Shown here: positions 23,891 to 34,940 of the stretch, one piece after another
How positions within the stretch are numbered: position 1 is the stretch's first letter
How the letters are laid out: every line of letters begins with the position of its first letter
NCBI GenBank assembly: GCA_031772625.1
Contig: CM062812.1
Span: 728,660,300 to 728,724,299, forward strand
DNA length: 64,000 nucleotides
Source: Pinus tabuliformis
Taxonomy: Eukaryota > Streptophyta > Pinopsida > Pinales > Pinaceae
Reading direction: 5' to 3'
Program-made: the position numbers and the translations under genes
The notes under the pieces: model-generated
Told to the model about the DNA's origin: nothing
What the model saw: the letters and a program-made list of their open reading frames with translations, nothing else
Database searches by the model: none

Positions 23891-25635
23891 TTTCCTGAAA
23901 AATAGAAACACATAACGAAAACATATTAACTTAAATTAATAATGAAAATATATCATAAATTTTTAATTTGTGTAATTAGATAATTGAAATTAATAAAATA
24001 TTAACACTAAGAAAATCACCCACCACTCCACGGGCAGGCGGGTTGCCAAGGTGATGTGGGGGGAGGCTGTGGCAACAACTTTTACCATTTCTCCGCACAT
24101 TGATTTGCTTCTCTGTCTTCAATCTACCTTCAAGGGGGAGGCTGAGGAGTAGATTGAAGACAGAGAAGGAGATCAATGGGGCGAGAAATTGTAGAAGTTG
24201 TTGCCACAACCTCCCCCCGTATCACCCTCGTGGCCCGCCTGTCCACGGGGTGTCCGCCAGGGTGGTGCGGGGGGCTACCAGAGCCTTCCCCTTGCGCCAC
24301 CTCAGCAGCCTGCCAAGTGGGGTGGCACGAGGGGGACTGTGGCAACAACTTCTACATTTCTCCCCATATTGATCTCCTTCTCCCTCTTCAATCTACCCCT
24401 CAGTGTCCCCCTTGAGGTGTAAATTGAATAGGGAGAAGGAGATCAATATCAGGAGAAATGGTAGAAGCCCCCCGGCAGCACCCCGCTGGCCCGCCCGTCT
24501 ACGGGGTGGCGGGCGATTCTGGGAATCACCCAACCCCCACAGGGTGGAGGGAAAACCACCGGGGTGGTGTGAGGTGGGGCTGCCGCAGCCCCACCCCGCG
24601 CCATCGTAGCGACTTGCCCACCACCCTGCGGCAGCCCCACCCTGGCGACTCGCCTGCCACCCCGTAGGGGTTAGGTGATTCCCACTCCACCTCGATGGCC
24701 CGCCCGCCTGCCCGCGGGGGTTGGGTGATTCCAGGAATCGCCCAACCCCGCGGGTGGGTGGGCAGGCGGACCACTGGGGTGGCGCTGGTGGGGGGCCACG
24801 GTGCACCCCGCGCCACCCCGGTAGCCCGCCCGCCCACCCGCAGGGTTGGGAAATTCCTTGTAGCACCCCACCCCACGCCACCTCAATCGCCCGCCTGCCC
24901 GCCCGAGGTGGCTGTTGGGTAATTCTCAGAATCGCCCAACAACAACCCCGAGCGGGAAGGCAGGCGGGCTGTCGAGGTGGCGCGGGGTGGGCTGCCGTCG
25001 TGAGCTTTACTAGGCCCACCATGCTCACGATGGACATATTGGTTAATTTGGCTCACAAAAAGTATTAATTTAAAAAAAAATCTACTTCATTAAACTAATT
25101 TAATATAAAAATTTTCAAGGAAAAAAATTTAACTAACCTTTCAATTGTGAGAATTCTTCGTTGAATATGTTGTTGATAGCAATGTAGTTGCTCCACAAAT
25201 TCGCTCCAAGTCTTTCAATGAACCTCAGAAAACCTTGATGTGATGTGAGTAATAGTGATAATGGAATTTAGTATATAGGTGAAATTACGGAGATGTTTTA
25301 CCGTACGGTTAATGTGGGATTAATTTGTTTTAAAAAAGTTTAACATGTTAATTTTTTTATGGTGATGAAGGGAAATATGATAAAGTGAATACTATGGAAT
25401 TATTTATTAGCGGGGTGAATTTTGGATTAATTTGTTTTAGAATGTATTATAAAAATTAAAAAAAACATTCAATTGTTTAGTAAATATTATATACTTTAAC
25501 TATTAAAATAATTTATGTAGAAGTTGTAGTTTACAATTTTAACTTTAATGATTTATTTAAATAAATTGTAGAATAAAATAATGAAGGAAATAAATCTAAC
25601 AAGATTTTTGGAGGGAAATATTTTTACGAAACTTT
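23891..25635. promoter_or_regulatory. Shared intergenic region between the two divergent transposon genes
   Basis: The methyltransferase-like gene starts leftward at 23890. The repeat-bearing exon starts rightward at about 25636, so any promoters for both lie here. The middle (24000-25045) is a GC-rich hairpin cluster listed separately. The flanks are AT-rich, and I cannot place a specific promoter element. Confidence 0.4.
24000..25045. repeat. GC-rich cluster of inverted repeats (hairpins)
   Basis: About 1 kb of very GC-rich DNA sits in strongly AT-rich surroundings. Two long hairpins come first, with arms 24069-24128 / 24149-24207 and 24339-24397 / about 24419-24469. All four arms are versions of one sequence (core GTGGCAACAACTT...CTTCAATCTACC). 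Then come short near-palindromes of the form GGTTGGGTGATTCC-N-GGAATCGCCCAACC (24719-24757, with weaker ones near 24517, 24669, 24845 and 24912). They are separated by CCGCCCGCCTGCCCGC-type stretches. Long open frames on both strands here come from the base composition. It may be a foldback-type insertion nested in the transposon. Confidence 0.8.
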
Positions 25636-26974
25636 TTGGACAAAAAATTTCATTCTCTAAGCTATATAATATCTTTAGGAGACTCTCCATTTGTATCATT
25701 CAACATCTTCTATTTGAAAGGGATGGATTTTCCTAATAGTGAAGTTTTGATTTATATATCATCAACATCTTCATCGCGTAAGAACTCTATTCATATTGAT
25801 GAATATATCAGGAATTCTTCCACCATGAATAAAAATTCAATTCTTCCACTTAGCCGTAATCCTAAGAACTATGAGAGCAGCATTGATGAAAGATGGGATG
25901 GAGAATTTCAAATAAATAAAGAGTCATAGATTCCACTTAGTCCTAATTCTAAAGACTATGAAAGCAGCAGTGATGATGAGCTTCATGACAAATTTCAAAA
26001 GAATGGAGTGTCACGGTGTCCACTTAGTCCTAATTCTACGGACTATGAGAGAAACAGTGATGAAGAGCATGATGGTGAAGTTAAAAAGAATGGAGTGTCA
26101 CGGTGTCCACTTAGTCCTAATTCTAAGGACTATGAGAGCAGCAATTTTCAAGAGCATGATGACGAACTTTAAAAGAATGGAGTGTCACGATGTCCACTTA
26201 GTCCTAATTCTAAGGACTGTGAGAGCAGCAGTGATGAGGAGCGTGATAACGAATTTCAAAAGAATGGAGTGTCAAAGTGTCCAGTTAGTCCTAATTCTAA
26301 GTACTATGAGAGCAGCAGTGATGAAGAGCATGATGATGAATTTCAAAAGTATGGAGTGTCACGATGTCTAGTTAGTCCTAATTCTAAGGACTATGAGAGC
26401 AGCAGTGATGAAGAGCGGGATGATGAATTTCAAAATAATGGAGTGTCACGGTGTCAACTTAGTCCTAATTCTAAGGACTATAAGAGCAAAAGTGATGAAG
26501 AGTGTGATGATGAGTTTCAAAAGAATGGAGTGTCACAGTTTCCTCTTAGTCCTAATTCTAAGGACTATGAGAGCAACAGTGATGAAGGACAAGATAATGC
26601 ACTTAGTCCTAATTCTAATGAGTATAAAGGTAGCAGTGACAAAGGACAGGATGTGGCATCTTCAGTAAGTAAACAGTCACATTTTCGACGTAGTCCTAAT
26701 TCTATGGACTATGAGAGTAGTGCTGACAATGCACATGAGGAAGAATATGCATTAAACATCGAGTCATATTTTTCGTTCAGTCTGAATTCTAAGGACTATG
26801 ACAGTAGCACTGAAGAAGGGGAAGATGAAGAATATCCTCCAAGTCATTATTTGAAAAGCACAGCTAATCATAGTGTGGATAACATTCCTCTTAATGATGA
26901 TGAAAATCCTTATACAAATGATGATCCAATGATGGAGATGTTGCCAAGAAATATTGTATCAAGAAGTAGGAGCA
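25636..26974 (+). pseudogene. Acidic repeat-bearing exon of the transposon's plus-strand gene
   Basis: The frame opens near 25636 (MDKKFHSLSYIISLGDSPFV) and soon enters a tandem array of 29-residue units of the type LSPNSKDYESSSDEEHDDEF followed by QKNGVSRCP. There are eight 87-bp registers at 25936-26631, then degenerate units to about 26830. A less repetitive tail follows (NHSVDNIPLNDDENPYTNDD). The units are acidic, Ser-rich and carry S-P, so they look like a disordered, phosphorylatable region. A nested Gypsy element interrupts the sequence at 26974/26975, and GAGCAGACC continues at 34936. A few stops occur. It is most simply the 5' exon of the DUF7869-like gene, but I cannot prove the splice. 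Confidence 0.65.
25936..26631 (+). repeat. 87-bp tandem repeat, eight registers, coding
   Basis: Units begin with CTTAGTCCTAATTCT (or GTTAGTCC) at 25936, 26023, 26110, 26197, 26284, 26371, 26458 and 26545, an exact 87-bp spacing. Because 87 is a multiple of three, unit number can change without shifting frame. Shorter, diverged units follow at 26602, 26689 and 26776. Confidence 0.95.
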
Positions 26975-28039
26975 TGTTGTTGGGAAAATTATCCAATACG
27001 GAATGACCCTATCCGACTCTAAGGCTGATAGTACCTCAGCAACAATCAAAGCAAAGCTATTTGAGATTACTTCTTTATGAGATGTAAAAGAGGGGAGAAA
27101 TAGATCCACTAACCGATGTCTTCCGCTAATGATTGATCCAATCTTCTCTCCTTGCTGCTTGCCCCCAGCTCCTTGCTCTTTCACTGGCCCAGCTACACCA
27201 AGATCCTGCAAAATGGCAAGAAAGGGAAACTACAAGAAGCATACATTCATAATTGATTTAAGGATTAGAATAAATCAAATACACAAGTAAAACAATACAT
27301 CATTGAGACACATGCATATAGAAGAACCTCAAATGCTTTATTAATGGAAGAAGTAAAGTTTAGGAAGTGATACAACCATAAGAGGCCCAATCCAGCATCA
27401 CCTTCCCAGCAGAAAGAAATCTCCTCTTCACCTCCTTCAAAGAAAATCACCCAATAGTTCTAAACTCAAACCAACAGCAATTCTTTACATTCACAAGATT
27501 CCAGCCTCCTTAGACCTCATGAGAGAGATCTATATATAGGATTTTTGGAGAAAGGATGAGTCAGCTTGAGCTTGGCATGAAGCTGACTAGTGTCCTCTCT
27601 CACTTCAGTTATTCTTTAGTTCTTGAGTCCACTTGGAGGTTCTTGCTTCCACTTGGAGATCTAGACCCTCTTACTCATCACCAGTCGAATTCCTTGATCC
27701 AAGTGTCATTTTGGAAGCTTCCTGGGCATTGACACCTTGAGGAATGACTGTGCCACATGTCCCAATTCGCCCAGCGCAGGTAGCCTTCTTTGCAGTTGAC
27801 ATTCAGCGCAGGTAGACAGTGGAGCACTTGACATTCAGCGCAGATGCTCAGTGGAGCAGTTGACATGATCCAGAATTGCCTTGTTTTTGAGTGTTTTCAG
27901 ATGGAGAACTTTTATTCAGTGCTGTGGTTTGCTGACCTTGTTCCTCTAGGGGTAGGAACAACATGTTTAGGGACTTTGGATCCCTTAGATTATGGACATT
28001 TCATGCTTCATGCTGTAAGGCACAAAAATGTCTATAACA
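26975..28039 (-). repeat. 3' LTR of the young Gypsy element
   Basis: Plus-strand ends are TGTTGTTGGGAAAA and ...TCTATAACA. It is nearly identical to 33871-34935. It contains three copies of an (ATT)CAGCGCAGGTAG-like motif (27772-27783, 27795-27815, 27827-27846). Two more lie just inside the other LTR at 33447-33492. Confidence 0.93.
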
Positions 28040-30572
28040 GTTGCCCCCTAAAGTATGAGGTCGTTTATCGGGTGAAATGCTTTATCAGGAGGATCCGAAG
28101 TTCATTCAATCGCTGAGAGGTGACCTGTAATAAAATACAATACAATACATTATTTTTCATTCTGCTTTCATGATCTAGCTGAGGCGGGCATTCCCATGCT
28201 CAGCTTTATAAATTCATTTTGGTACATAGAACAGACGATCGTCTGATGGTAGAATGATAATTCTCTGCTGAAATTATCATCCTTTGAGTAGGATGATCAT
28301 CTGCTGCAATGATGTACATGTCAAATGTCTTTATATTTCCTGAATATTTATCGCAGCGTGGATGGATGAAACTAGATCCAGGGTCTTCAAACTCATTCGA
28401 TCTTCACTCTAAGTACAAGTCGATCCATGTGAGAATTGCGCTGAAGTCGAACATGGAAAGACATCGCTTGATTACCGGTCAATGATGTAAACCGTTAACA
28501 AGCGCGAGAGGAATCACCGATAATGATAATGACCCTCAAGGTACTGTAGTACAATTCACGTGGTGTGAATATAGGACTTGGCGTCGAACACCACGCAAAA
28601 TCTTCTGGTCGAAGGTCATTGATGTATACCTGTCGCCGGAAGTGAGAAACTTGCCATTGAGGCATGCAAGCTTCAAAGTACTGGGGGGGTGTTCCTAGAT
28701 CAACTTCTTTGATAATGAGCTGAAGTCGACAAGAAGCGACCCGTCAAAGAAGGGCCTTAATGAATCCCACATCAGTGACACGGAACGGAGCTAATGATTT
28801 TAATGGAGGTGAAAACAATTTGTGACATATGATTCAGGGTGGCGATCATGGATGGATGAAGGATAATGTATGGCAGTGGATGGGACACGGTTGACTCTTT
28901 CTGAACAACATCTCTTGAACATATAACGACACTGATGCGATGGATCGGTAGCATTACCCCAAATGTGGATGGTTTGGCGAGACCATGGTGATGAGACCGG
29001 TGAATGAAACAACCCAACCCGATGTGATACGGAGGAAAAGTGTCATGTTCAAGAGCGACTTGCTACCATTAAAGCTTTGAGGTTCTCCCAATTTTTCCCC
29101 AGTCATTTCTGACCAGTACCTCTTTATTTTTGTCAAGCTTGAGGAGGATAACATATGCTTGTTCTATAACCTGCCCTTCGGGCAAGCCCATCGCTATGTT
29201 TTAACGAGCCTAGCGATAGGGAAACTCGTTCTCGTCTAAAGACAAGTTTGTCGCTATTTAATCATTTTAACGAGTCTAACGACAAGGAAAACTCGGTCCT
29301 TTTCATTTTTAGAGAATCTGAAAAGGTACAGAAAGTTAACTCCAAAATTCCTTTTTCGTCATCTAATCCCTTACGTCCGAAAAAGTATAAAACAATACAG
29401 AAGGGATGAGTTTACGATAATTTTAACGAGCCGAATAAAACAAGCGCTCGACCTTTTTGTGCAATAATCCCTCAGGTCCAAAAATATTAAAATCTAGAGG
29501 AGGGATAGCTCTTCCGGTCCTTTTAACGAGCTGGAAGGCCAAAACTCGGCAATCTTTTCATATTTTACAAGTCAGTTGAAAAGAGCTCAAAGAAGACTCG
29601 TCTTTTGAGGAACGAGTGATAAACAGGGATAGCAGCAGATTCCAGGTACAGGTTGGAATTTTCCAATCACGGCAGTGTCACAAGGATGGCTAGGTGAAAT
29701 CACTCTTCGCAGCTATTCTTCAAAATGGGTAAACAATCATATGGAGGTGAACGATCGGCCAAATGACGGTGGAGGTGGCAGGTGCAAACACGACCAAGGC
29801 TTTTATGGATGATAAATTTACGATCACAGCGGTTATTTACCGGGATAGGTTCATTTTTTATTTAAAAATGAGCTTAAACTCTGGAGGAAACATTGCTCAC
29901 TGCTTTTATTTATTTTTTAACGAGCATGAAGACCGCGTTAAAACTGCTCGGATCTTGCGTTTATTTTTTAACGAGCATGAACTTTATGCTAAAACTGCTC
30001 GATTATACCAGTCATAAGATAAGAATGTCTCCTGAAAGATTCCATTTTTTATCGAGCTTGCGCCTTACCAAAGCTATGCTCACTCTCCTTTCTTTATGCA
30101 AGTTCGGAAACGGCTAATCCTATGAGTTTAAAGGGTTAGACCTACAGGTTTAAAGGGAGGACCTAAAAATTAAAAAAATAAATAGTCGCCCCTTGCTTGC
30201 ATTCCAAAAGGTTGCATGCCCCCAGGTATAAAACAGCATTTCAAGGTTACCTCTACTTTTCTGCCATCGAAACTTTCATTTCACCGGGAGAGGTACCTCT
30301 TTCAGGTTACCCAAAGATTGTCTCGTTAATCTTTCAAACAAAACATTTCCTTGGCAATGTCTACCGAAGTAGACAAAGGTGAGTGACGACCTCCGCCCTC
30401 TCACATAACTCTGACAAAAGAATCTTATTCCAGAACAACCCCTCTTCCATCCACGGACGGGGTACGGACTAGTCATATTCTCTCGCGGAAATCCTACCTT
30501 ATACCCAAAGTTTTCTCTGCCCGAAGCAGACCAGGATGCATGCCCCCTGGGTTCCAGTCCCATCTTTCCGAA
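28040..30572. other. Non-coding internal region of the young Gypsy element
   Basis: Between the protease-like frame and the 3' LTR I see no gene. The stretch holds six of seven dispersed copies of TTTTAACGAGC or TTTTAACGAGT, all in the same orientation (29199, 29265, 29421, 29521, 29915, 29965). The seventh is at 32312 in the leader. Confidence 0.6.
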
Positions 30573-31136
30573 TCACTCGCACTCATCGGGAAGGAAGACT
30601 GGGGGTGGAGACATTTCTTGATTGAATAGACCATTCAGGGTTGGTATGTGACTATTTGCGATGCGTGATCCTGGAAATGAAAGTTGGTCTACGAGCTTGA
30701 CCATTCTTCCTTCGTGTGGAAAACACATTACTCTAAAGAGTGAGGAGACTATTGCTCCCATGCAATATATATAGTCTCGTCCAAGGAGAAGGTTATAATC
30801 CAAGGGTCCTTGAACGACCATCACGTTCATTTGAACGGCCTTCCCTTTCAATGTAATAGGCACATTGGGGAGGATCCCTAATGGTCGACTGGTTCCTTTA
30901 TCGAAACCCGAGAGATTCCTTATCTCAGGAAAAAGCACCGGGGAACCCAGTGCTTTCCAAGCAATAGAGGAAAGGATACTCACAAATGCCCCTTCATCAA
31001 TGATAGTGCCAGCCATTACCATTCTGTATATTTGGACTATGATTCTGAATGGTATACTGGCTGGTAACCGGGGTCTGCCTAGTTGGTTCCAATCAAAGGA
31101 AACAACCAGGTTGCTTGGTGGTGGGACCGAATACAC
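30573..31136 (-). pseudogene. Protease-like region of the young Gypsy element
   Basis: A frame of 187 codons reads VMAGTIIDEGAFVSILSSIA and WKALG, then LKGKAVQMNVMVVQGPLDYN and LLLGRDYIYCMGA. This is the retropepsin-like fold wording of plant Gypsy elements (an active-site-like loop, then the hydrophobic LLLGRD(Y/W) motif). It is the last coding part, and no RT follows. Confidence 0.75.
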
Positions 31137-31463
31137 AGCCGGATATGACCCTGACGATGTTCCTTCCTACGATAAAGGAATGGGCGCATTGCCCTGATGC
31201 TCATCAGAGTCTGTTTTGATGAAAAGAATCTGGATGGTGTCATCCTTATTCTCTTCGGTGAGGGTGTCATGTGAAGATGAATCTTCAGCGACGATGTCAT
31301 TTGACGATGAAACTTCTGAAGGAAGAACCGGGTCAACTGCCGTTTCGACCTTTGGACTTTCGTCCGGTCTGGATTCAGTAGGTTCATTTTCAATGACTGA
31401 CTCTTCAGCTGACCACTTGAGCGGGCCAGCTGTATTCTCAACCAACGAAGGACTTGGCACGAG

Positions 31464-32165
31464 TTATTTGTATCCAGGAGGAAGTCTCAACGGTGAAACC
31501 GGACAATCTTCCAAAACTCTCTTCGCTTCGTCTAAGACGGGACAACGGTGGATGGCATGATCGCCTTCACACAGTCTGCAGGGGGATCTTGCTCCCCCTC
31601 TTTGTCTTGAACCTTCACTTTCGCTGGTTGACGGAAAGCATTCAACATGGCTATCAGAGGTTGATCCTCCCGAATTGTGCAAACGAGGGGACTAGTCCCT
31701 TAGTATCCGAGGAATACAGGGACAATCTCTATGGAAGTGGTCTCCTCTACATATGACACATGGCGATTTAGGCCCGGTCTGTGCTGTGTGTGGATTTTTG
31801 TCAGATGTCTTTTGCTTGCCCCCAGTCGCCTTAGGCTCCTTCTTCTTCTTCTCTCTCTTCTTCTTATCCTTCTTCTCCATGGGAGCTTGGCTTTTGCCGG
31901 CTCTACCTTGCGAAGATGAAGGATTGGAGGAAGAGTTATAGGAAGTAGAAGGCTAGTGGGTAGCTCTAGACTGATCTAACTGTTGACTCGACTGTTCAGG
32001 AACCATGGTGTTCTGAACTACATTGGTTGAGAATAGCCATATAGGCAGGCCAATTGTCAGTCCTGGAAGCGACAATGTGGCCATGTGGGGCGCACCAACT
32101 TCTCCCCAAGAGGAGAAAGGACTAGGATTCCCATCATGGGGAATTCCTTGGTTGGTGCGTTCCAT
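31464..32165 (-). pseudogene. Short gag-like region with two zinc-knuckle-like motifs
   Basis: On the minus strand the reading starts with MERTNQGIPHDGNPSPFSSW. It includes a Lys-rich block (KKDKKKREKKKKEPKATGG), then PCVICRGDHFHRDCP and PCRLCEGDHAIHRCP, both of the C-x2-C-GDH-C type. No canonical capsid domain is visible. It is the nucleic-acid-binding part of a reduced Gag in a non-autonomous element. Confidence 0.7.
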
Positions 32166-32169
32166 GTTA

Positions 32170-33850
32170 TCAACCTACAGATCAACGCAGGAATAGGAGG
32201 TGATTATGTTCCGTTTAAAATAAATTTTATAACGACGCTTTAGACACAACTTGCTTTTTCAGTTTTTAAGAGTCGAGAAAAAGCTAAAGATGACTCTAGT
32301 CTCCTTCGATGTTTTAACGAGCCCGAAGTGACAAATGCTTGGATGGACTTTTTCAGTTATAGAGTTTGAAAAAGGCCAAAAGAAACTACTCTGGAGATCT
32401 AGGCAGAGGGTGTGCCAAACTTTTCGCAAAACCACAGAATACGTTTTATGGTACGGGTGGTCGATCTTCGTGAATGCTGTGTTGACTGCATTGAGATCAG
32501 TAGGGCGGCCGACACGATTTCCTATGGATAAAGGCTTTGTTCCTATAGGGGTCTCCCAATATATACGCGACGGTACGTGGGAGCACAAGTCCGTATTGAT
32601 ACTTATCGCTTCACCGTGGAGGAATCACCCAACCACTCAACGCTAAGATATCACGTTTAACGACGCCGGAACACGTCTCTAGCTTAGACCTCTATGTGTT
32701 TGTGTTATGTTTCAATGCGTTGTTATGTAAATTCAATTCATTTTAAGTTGATCTTGTTTAGCAGTTTGCCTTTATGGATCACCACAAGATGTATAATACA
32801 ACTTCCTAAATGCAGTCTAAGATGATAAGCAAGCTTTTCAATCTTTCAACTTTGAAAATCTTAACTACTGAGGGAAAAGAAAGGCATCATCTTTTCACAC
32901 AGATCATAGAGCACACACTAATGCACTTTTCCCTAAATCAACATACAAGCTGTCAAAATGCACATGCACAATGCAGGTATTTCTTTTCTCTTTCTTAATG
33001 TTGATGTACTACAAAAAGAAAGCTGTTGTATAACTTTGAATTCAATTTCAAGTGAAAGCAAACAAGCTTTAGTCCAAAATCAAAAGACACCTTAAGATTT
33101 ACTTGTTTCAACACTAGAAATACATAAATTCAAACCATATGACGAAAGCAAAAGCTCAATCAGCTATGAACAGCAAATAAACTAACTCTTAAGATCAAAA
33201 CGACACCTATCACAGGTCTAGATCTAAGAGGCCACAGCAAGACTAGTTCACTTTCGTTATGGGAAACTGCAAATGATATAAGAAATACACAAAGAACAAA
33301 TACAGTTTCTTTATACAACTGAGGCGGAATAGTGGTAAAGAAAGGTGGTTTCAGATAGGTACATTGACTGATAACAGGCTGCAAAAACAAGGATGAAAAC
33401 AGGGCAATAGAAAGCAGAGAACCCCAGTTGCACAAGGCAAAACTGGTTCAGCGCAGGTAGTACACTGTTAGTTTGACATTCAGCGCAGGTAGCCCCTTCG
33501 AGACCTGCAATGAAATGCAGACTGCCTTCACAGTGCCTGCAATGAAGAGAGAAACTTTCGTTTTTCTCAGTTTCCAGGTTACAGATTGCTCAAAAATCCA
33601 CAGTTTTTGGCCAAATCAAAAGCTATCAATCAAGTACACACTAAAGGGTAATTAGGAGGATGAAAAGCTATCACTAAGAGCTGTTCAGAGTCCTTGTGGA
33701 TCAGCTCTTCAAATCATAAACATGCCCAGAAACTGAGCTAGAGTAGTTGCCCTCTACTTTGCATTTGAAAGGTCCAAATGCAGTTCGATTCGGTACTCCC
33801 TGTGTTTAGGAAATGAATAGCAAAAACACAAACAACCAACAAGATACGAT
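32170..33850 (-). other. Leader of the young Gypsy element
   Basis: This is the stretch between the primer site (33851-33869) and the gag-like start. No coding sequence is supported. It carries two CAGCGCAGGTAG motifs near the primer site (33447-33492) and one TTTTAACGAGC (32312). Confidence 0.6.
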
Positions 33851-33870
33851 CCCCAGCGGAGTCGCCAATT

Positions 33871-34935
33871 TGTTGTTGGGAAAAGTATCCAATACGGAAT
33901 GACCCTATCCGACTCTAAGGCTGATAGTACCTCAGCAACAATCAAAGCAAAGCTATTTGAGATTACTTCTTTATGAGATGTAAAAGAGGGGAGAAATAGA
34001 TCCACTAACCGATGTCTTCCGCTAATGATTGATCCAATCTTCTCTCCTTGCTGCTTGCCCCCAGCTCCTTGCTCTTTCACTGGCCCAGCTACACCAAGAT
34101 CCTGCAAAATGGCAAGAAAGGGAAACTACAAGAAGCATACATTCATAATTGATTTAAGGATTAGAATAAATCAAATACACAAGTAAAACAATACATCATT
34201 GAGACACATGCATATAGAAGAACCTCAAATGCTTTATTAATGGAAGAAGTAAAGTTCAGGAAGTGATACAACCATAAGAGGCCCAATCCAGCATCACCTT
34301 CCCAGCAGAAAGAAATCTCCTCTTCACCTCCTTCAAAGCAAATCACCCAATAGTTCTAAACTCAAACCAACAGCAATTCTTTACATTCACAAGATTCCAG
34401 CCTCCTTAGACCTCATGAGAGAGATCTATATATAGGATTTTTGGAGAAAGGATGAGTCAGCTTGAGCTTGGCATGAAGCTGACTAGTGTCCTCTCTCACT
34501 TCAGTTATTCTTCAGTTCTTGAGTCCACTTGGAGGTTCTTTCTTCCACTTGGAGATCTAGACCCTCTTACTCATCACCAGTCGAATTCCTTGATCCAAGT
34601 GTCATTTTGGAAGCTTCCTGGGCATTGACACCTTGAGGAATGACTGTGCCACATGTCCCAATTCGCCCAGCCCAGGTAGCCTTCTTTGCAGTTGACATTC
34701 AGCGCAGGTAGACAGTGGAGCACTTGACATTCAGCGCAGATGCTCAGTGGAGCAGTTGACATGATCCAGAATTGCCTTGTTTTTGAGTGTTTTCAGATGG
34801 AGAACTTTTATTCAGTGCTGTGGTTTGCTGACCTTGTTCCTCTAGGGGTAGGAACAACATGTTTAGGGACTTTGGATCCCTTAGATTATGGACATTTCAT
34901 GCTTCATGCTGTAAGGCACAAAAATGTCTATAACA
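33871..34935 (-). repeat. 5' LTR of the young Gypsy element
   Basis: It adjoins the primer site at 33851-33869 and differs from the partner LTR at roughly six positions by eye. On its right, GAGCAGACC resumes the interrupted transposon gene. Confidence 0.93.
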
Positions 34936-34940
34936 GAGCA

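Larger units (their letters stand above)
26975..34935 (-). mobile_element. Young non-autonomous Ty3/Gypsy-type element (gag/protease only)
   Basis: Both LTRs are 1065 bp (26975-28039 and 33871-34935) and are flanked by a perfect 5-bp duplication GAGCA (26970-26974 and 34936-34940). On the minus strand the primer site is TTGGCGACTCCGCTGGGGA (33851-33869). A purine tract ending AGGGGGCAAC adjoins the other LTR (28040-28055). The internal 5.8 kb holds a short gag with two zinc-knuckle-like motifs and a protease-like frame, but no RT, RNase H or integrase. It therefore depends on other elements. The LTRs differ at only about six positions by eye, so it is recent. It looks whole at its ends. Confidence 0.92.

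Noticed and set aside
24130-25068. Many long Pro/Gly/Arg-rich open frames on both strands of the GC-rich cluster
   Set aside because: They come from base composition and repeated hairpins, occur in several frames at once and show no domain.
26891-28116. Short open frames duplicated at 26891-28116 and 33754-34991
   Set aside because: They are the same LTR sequence present twice and not a duplicated gene pair.
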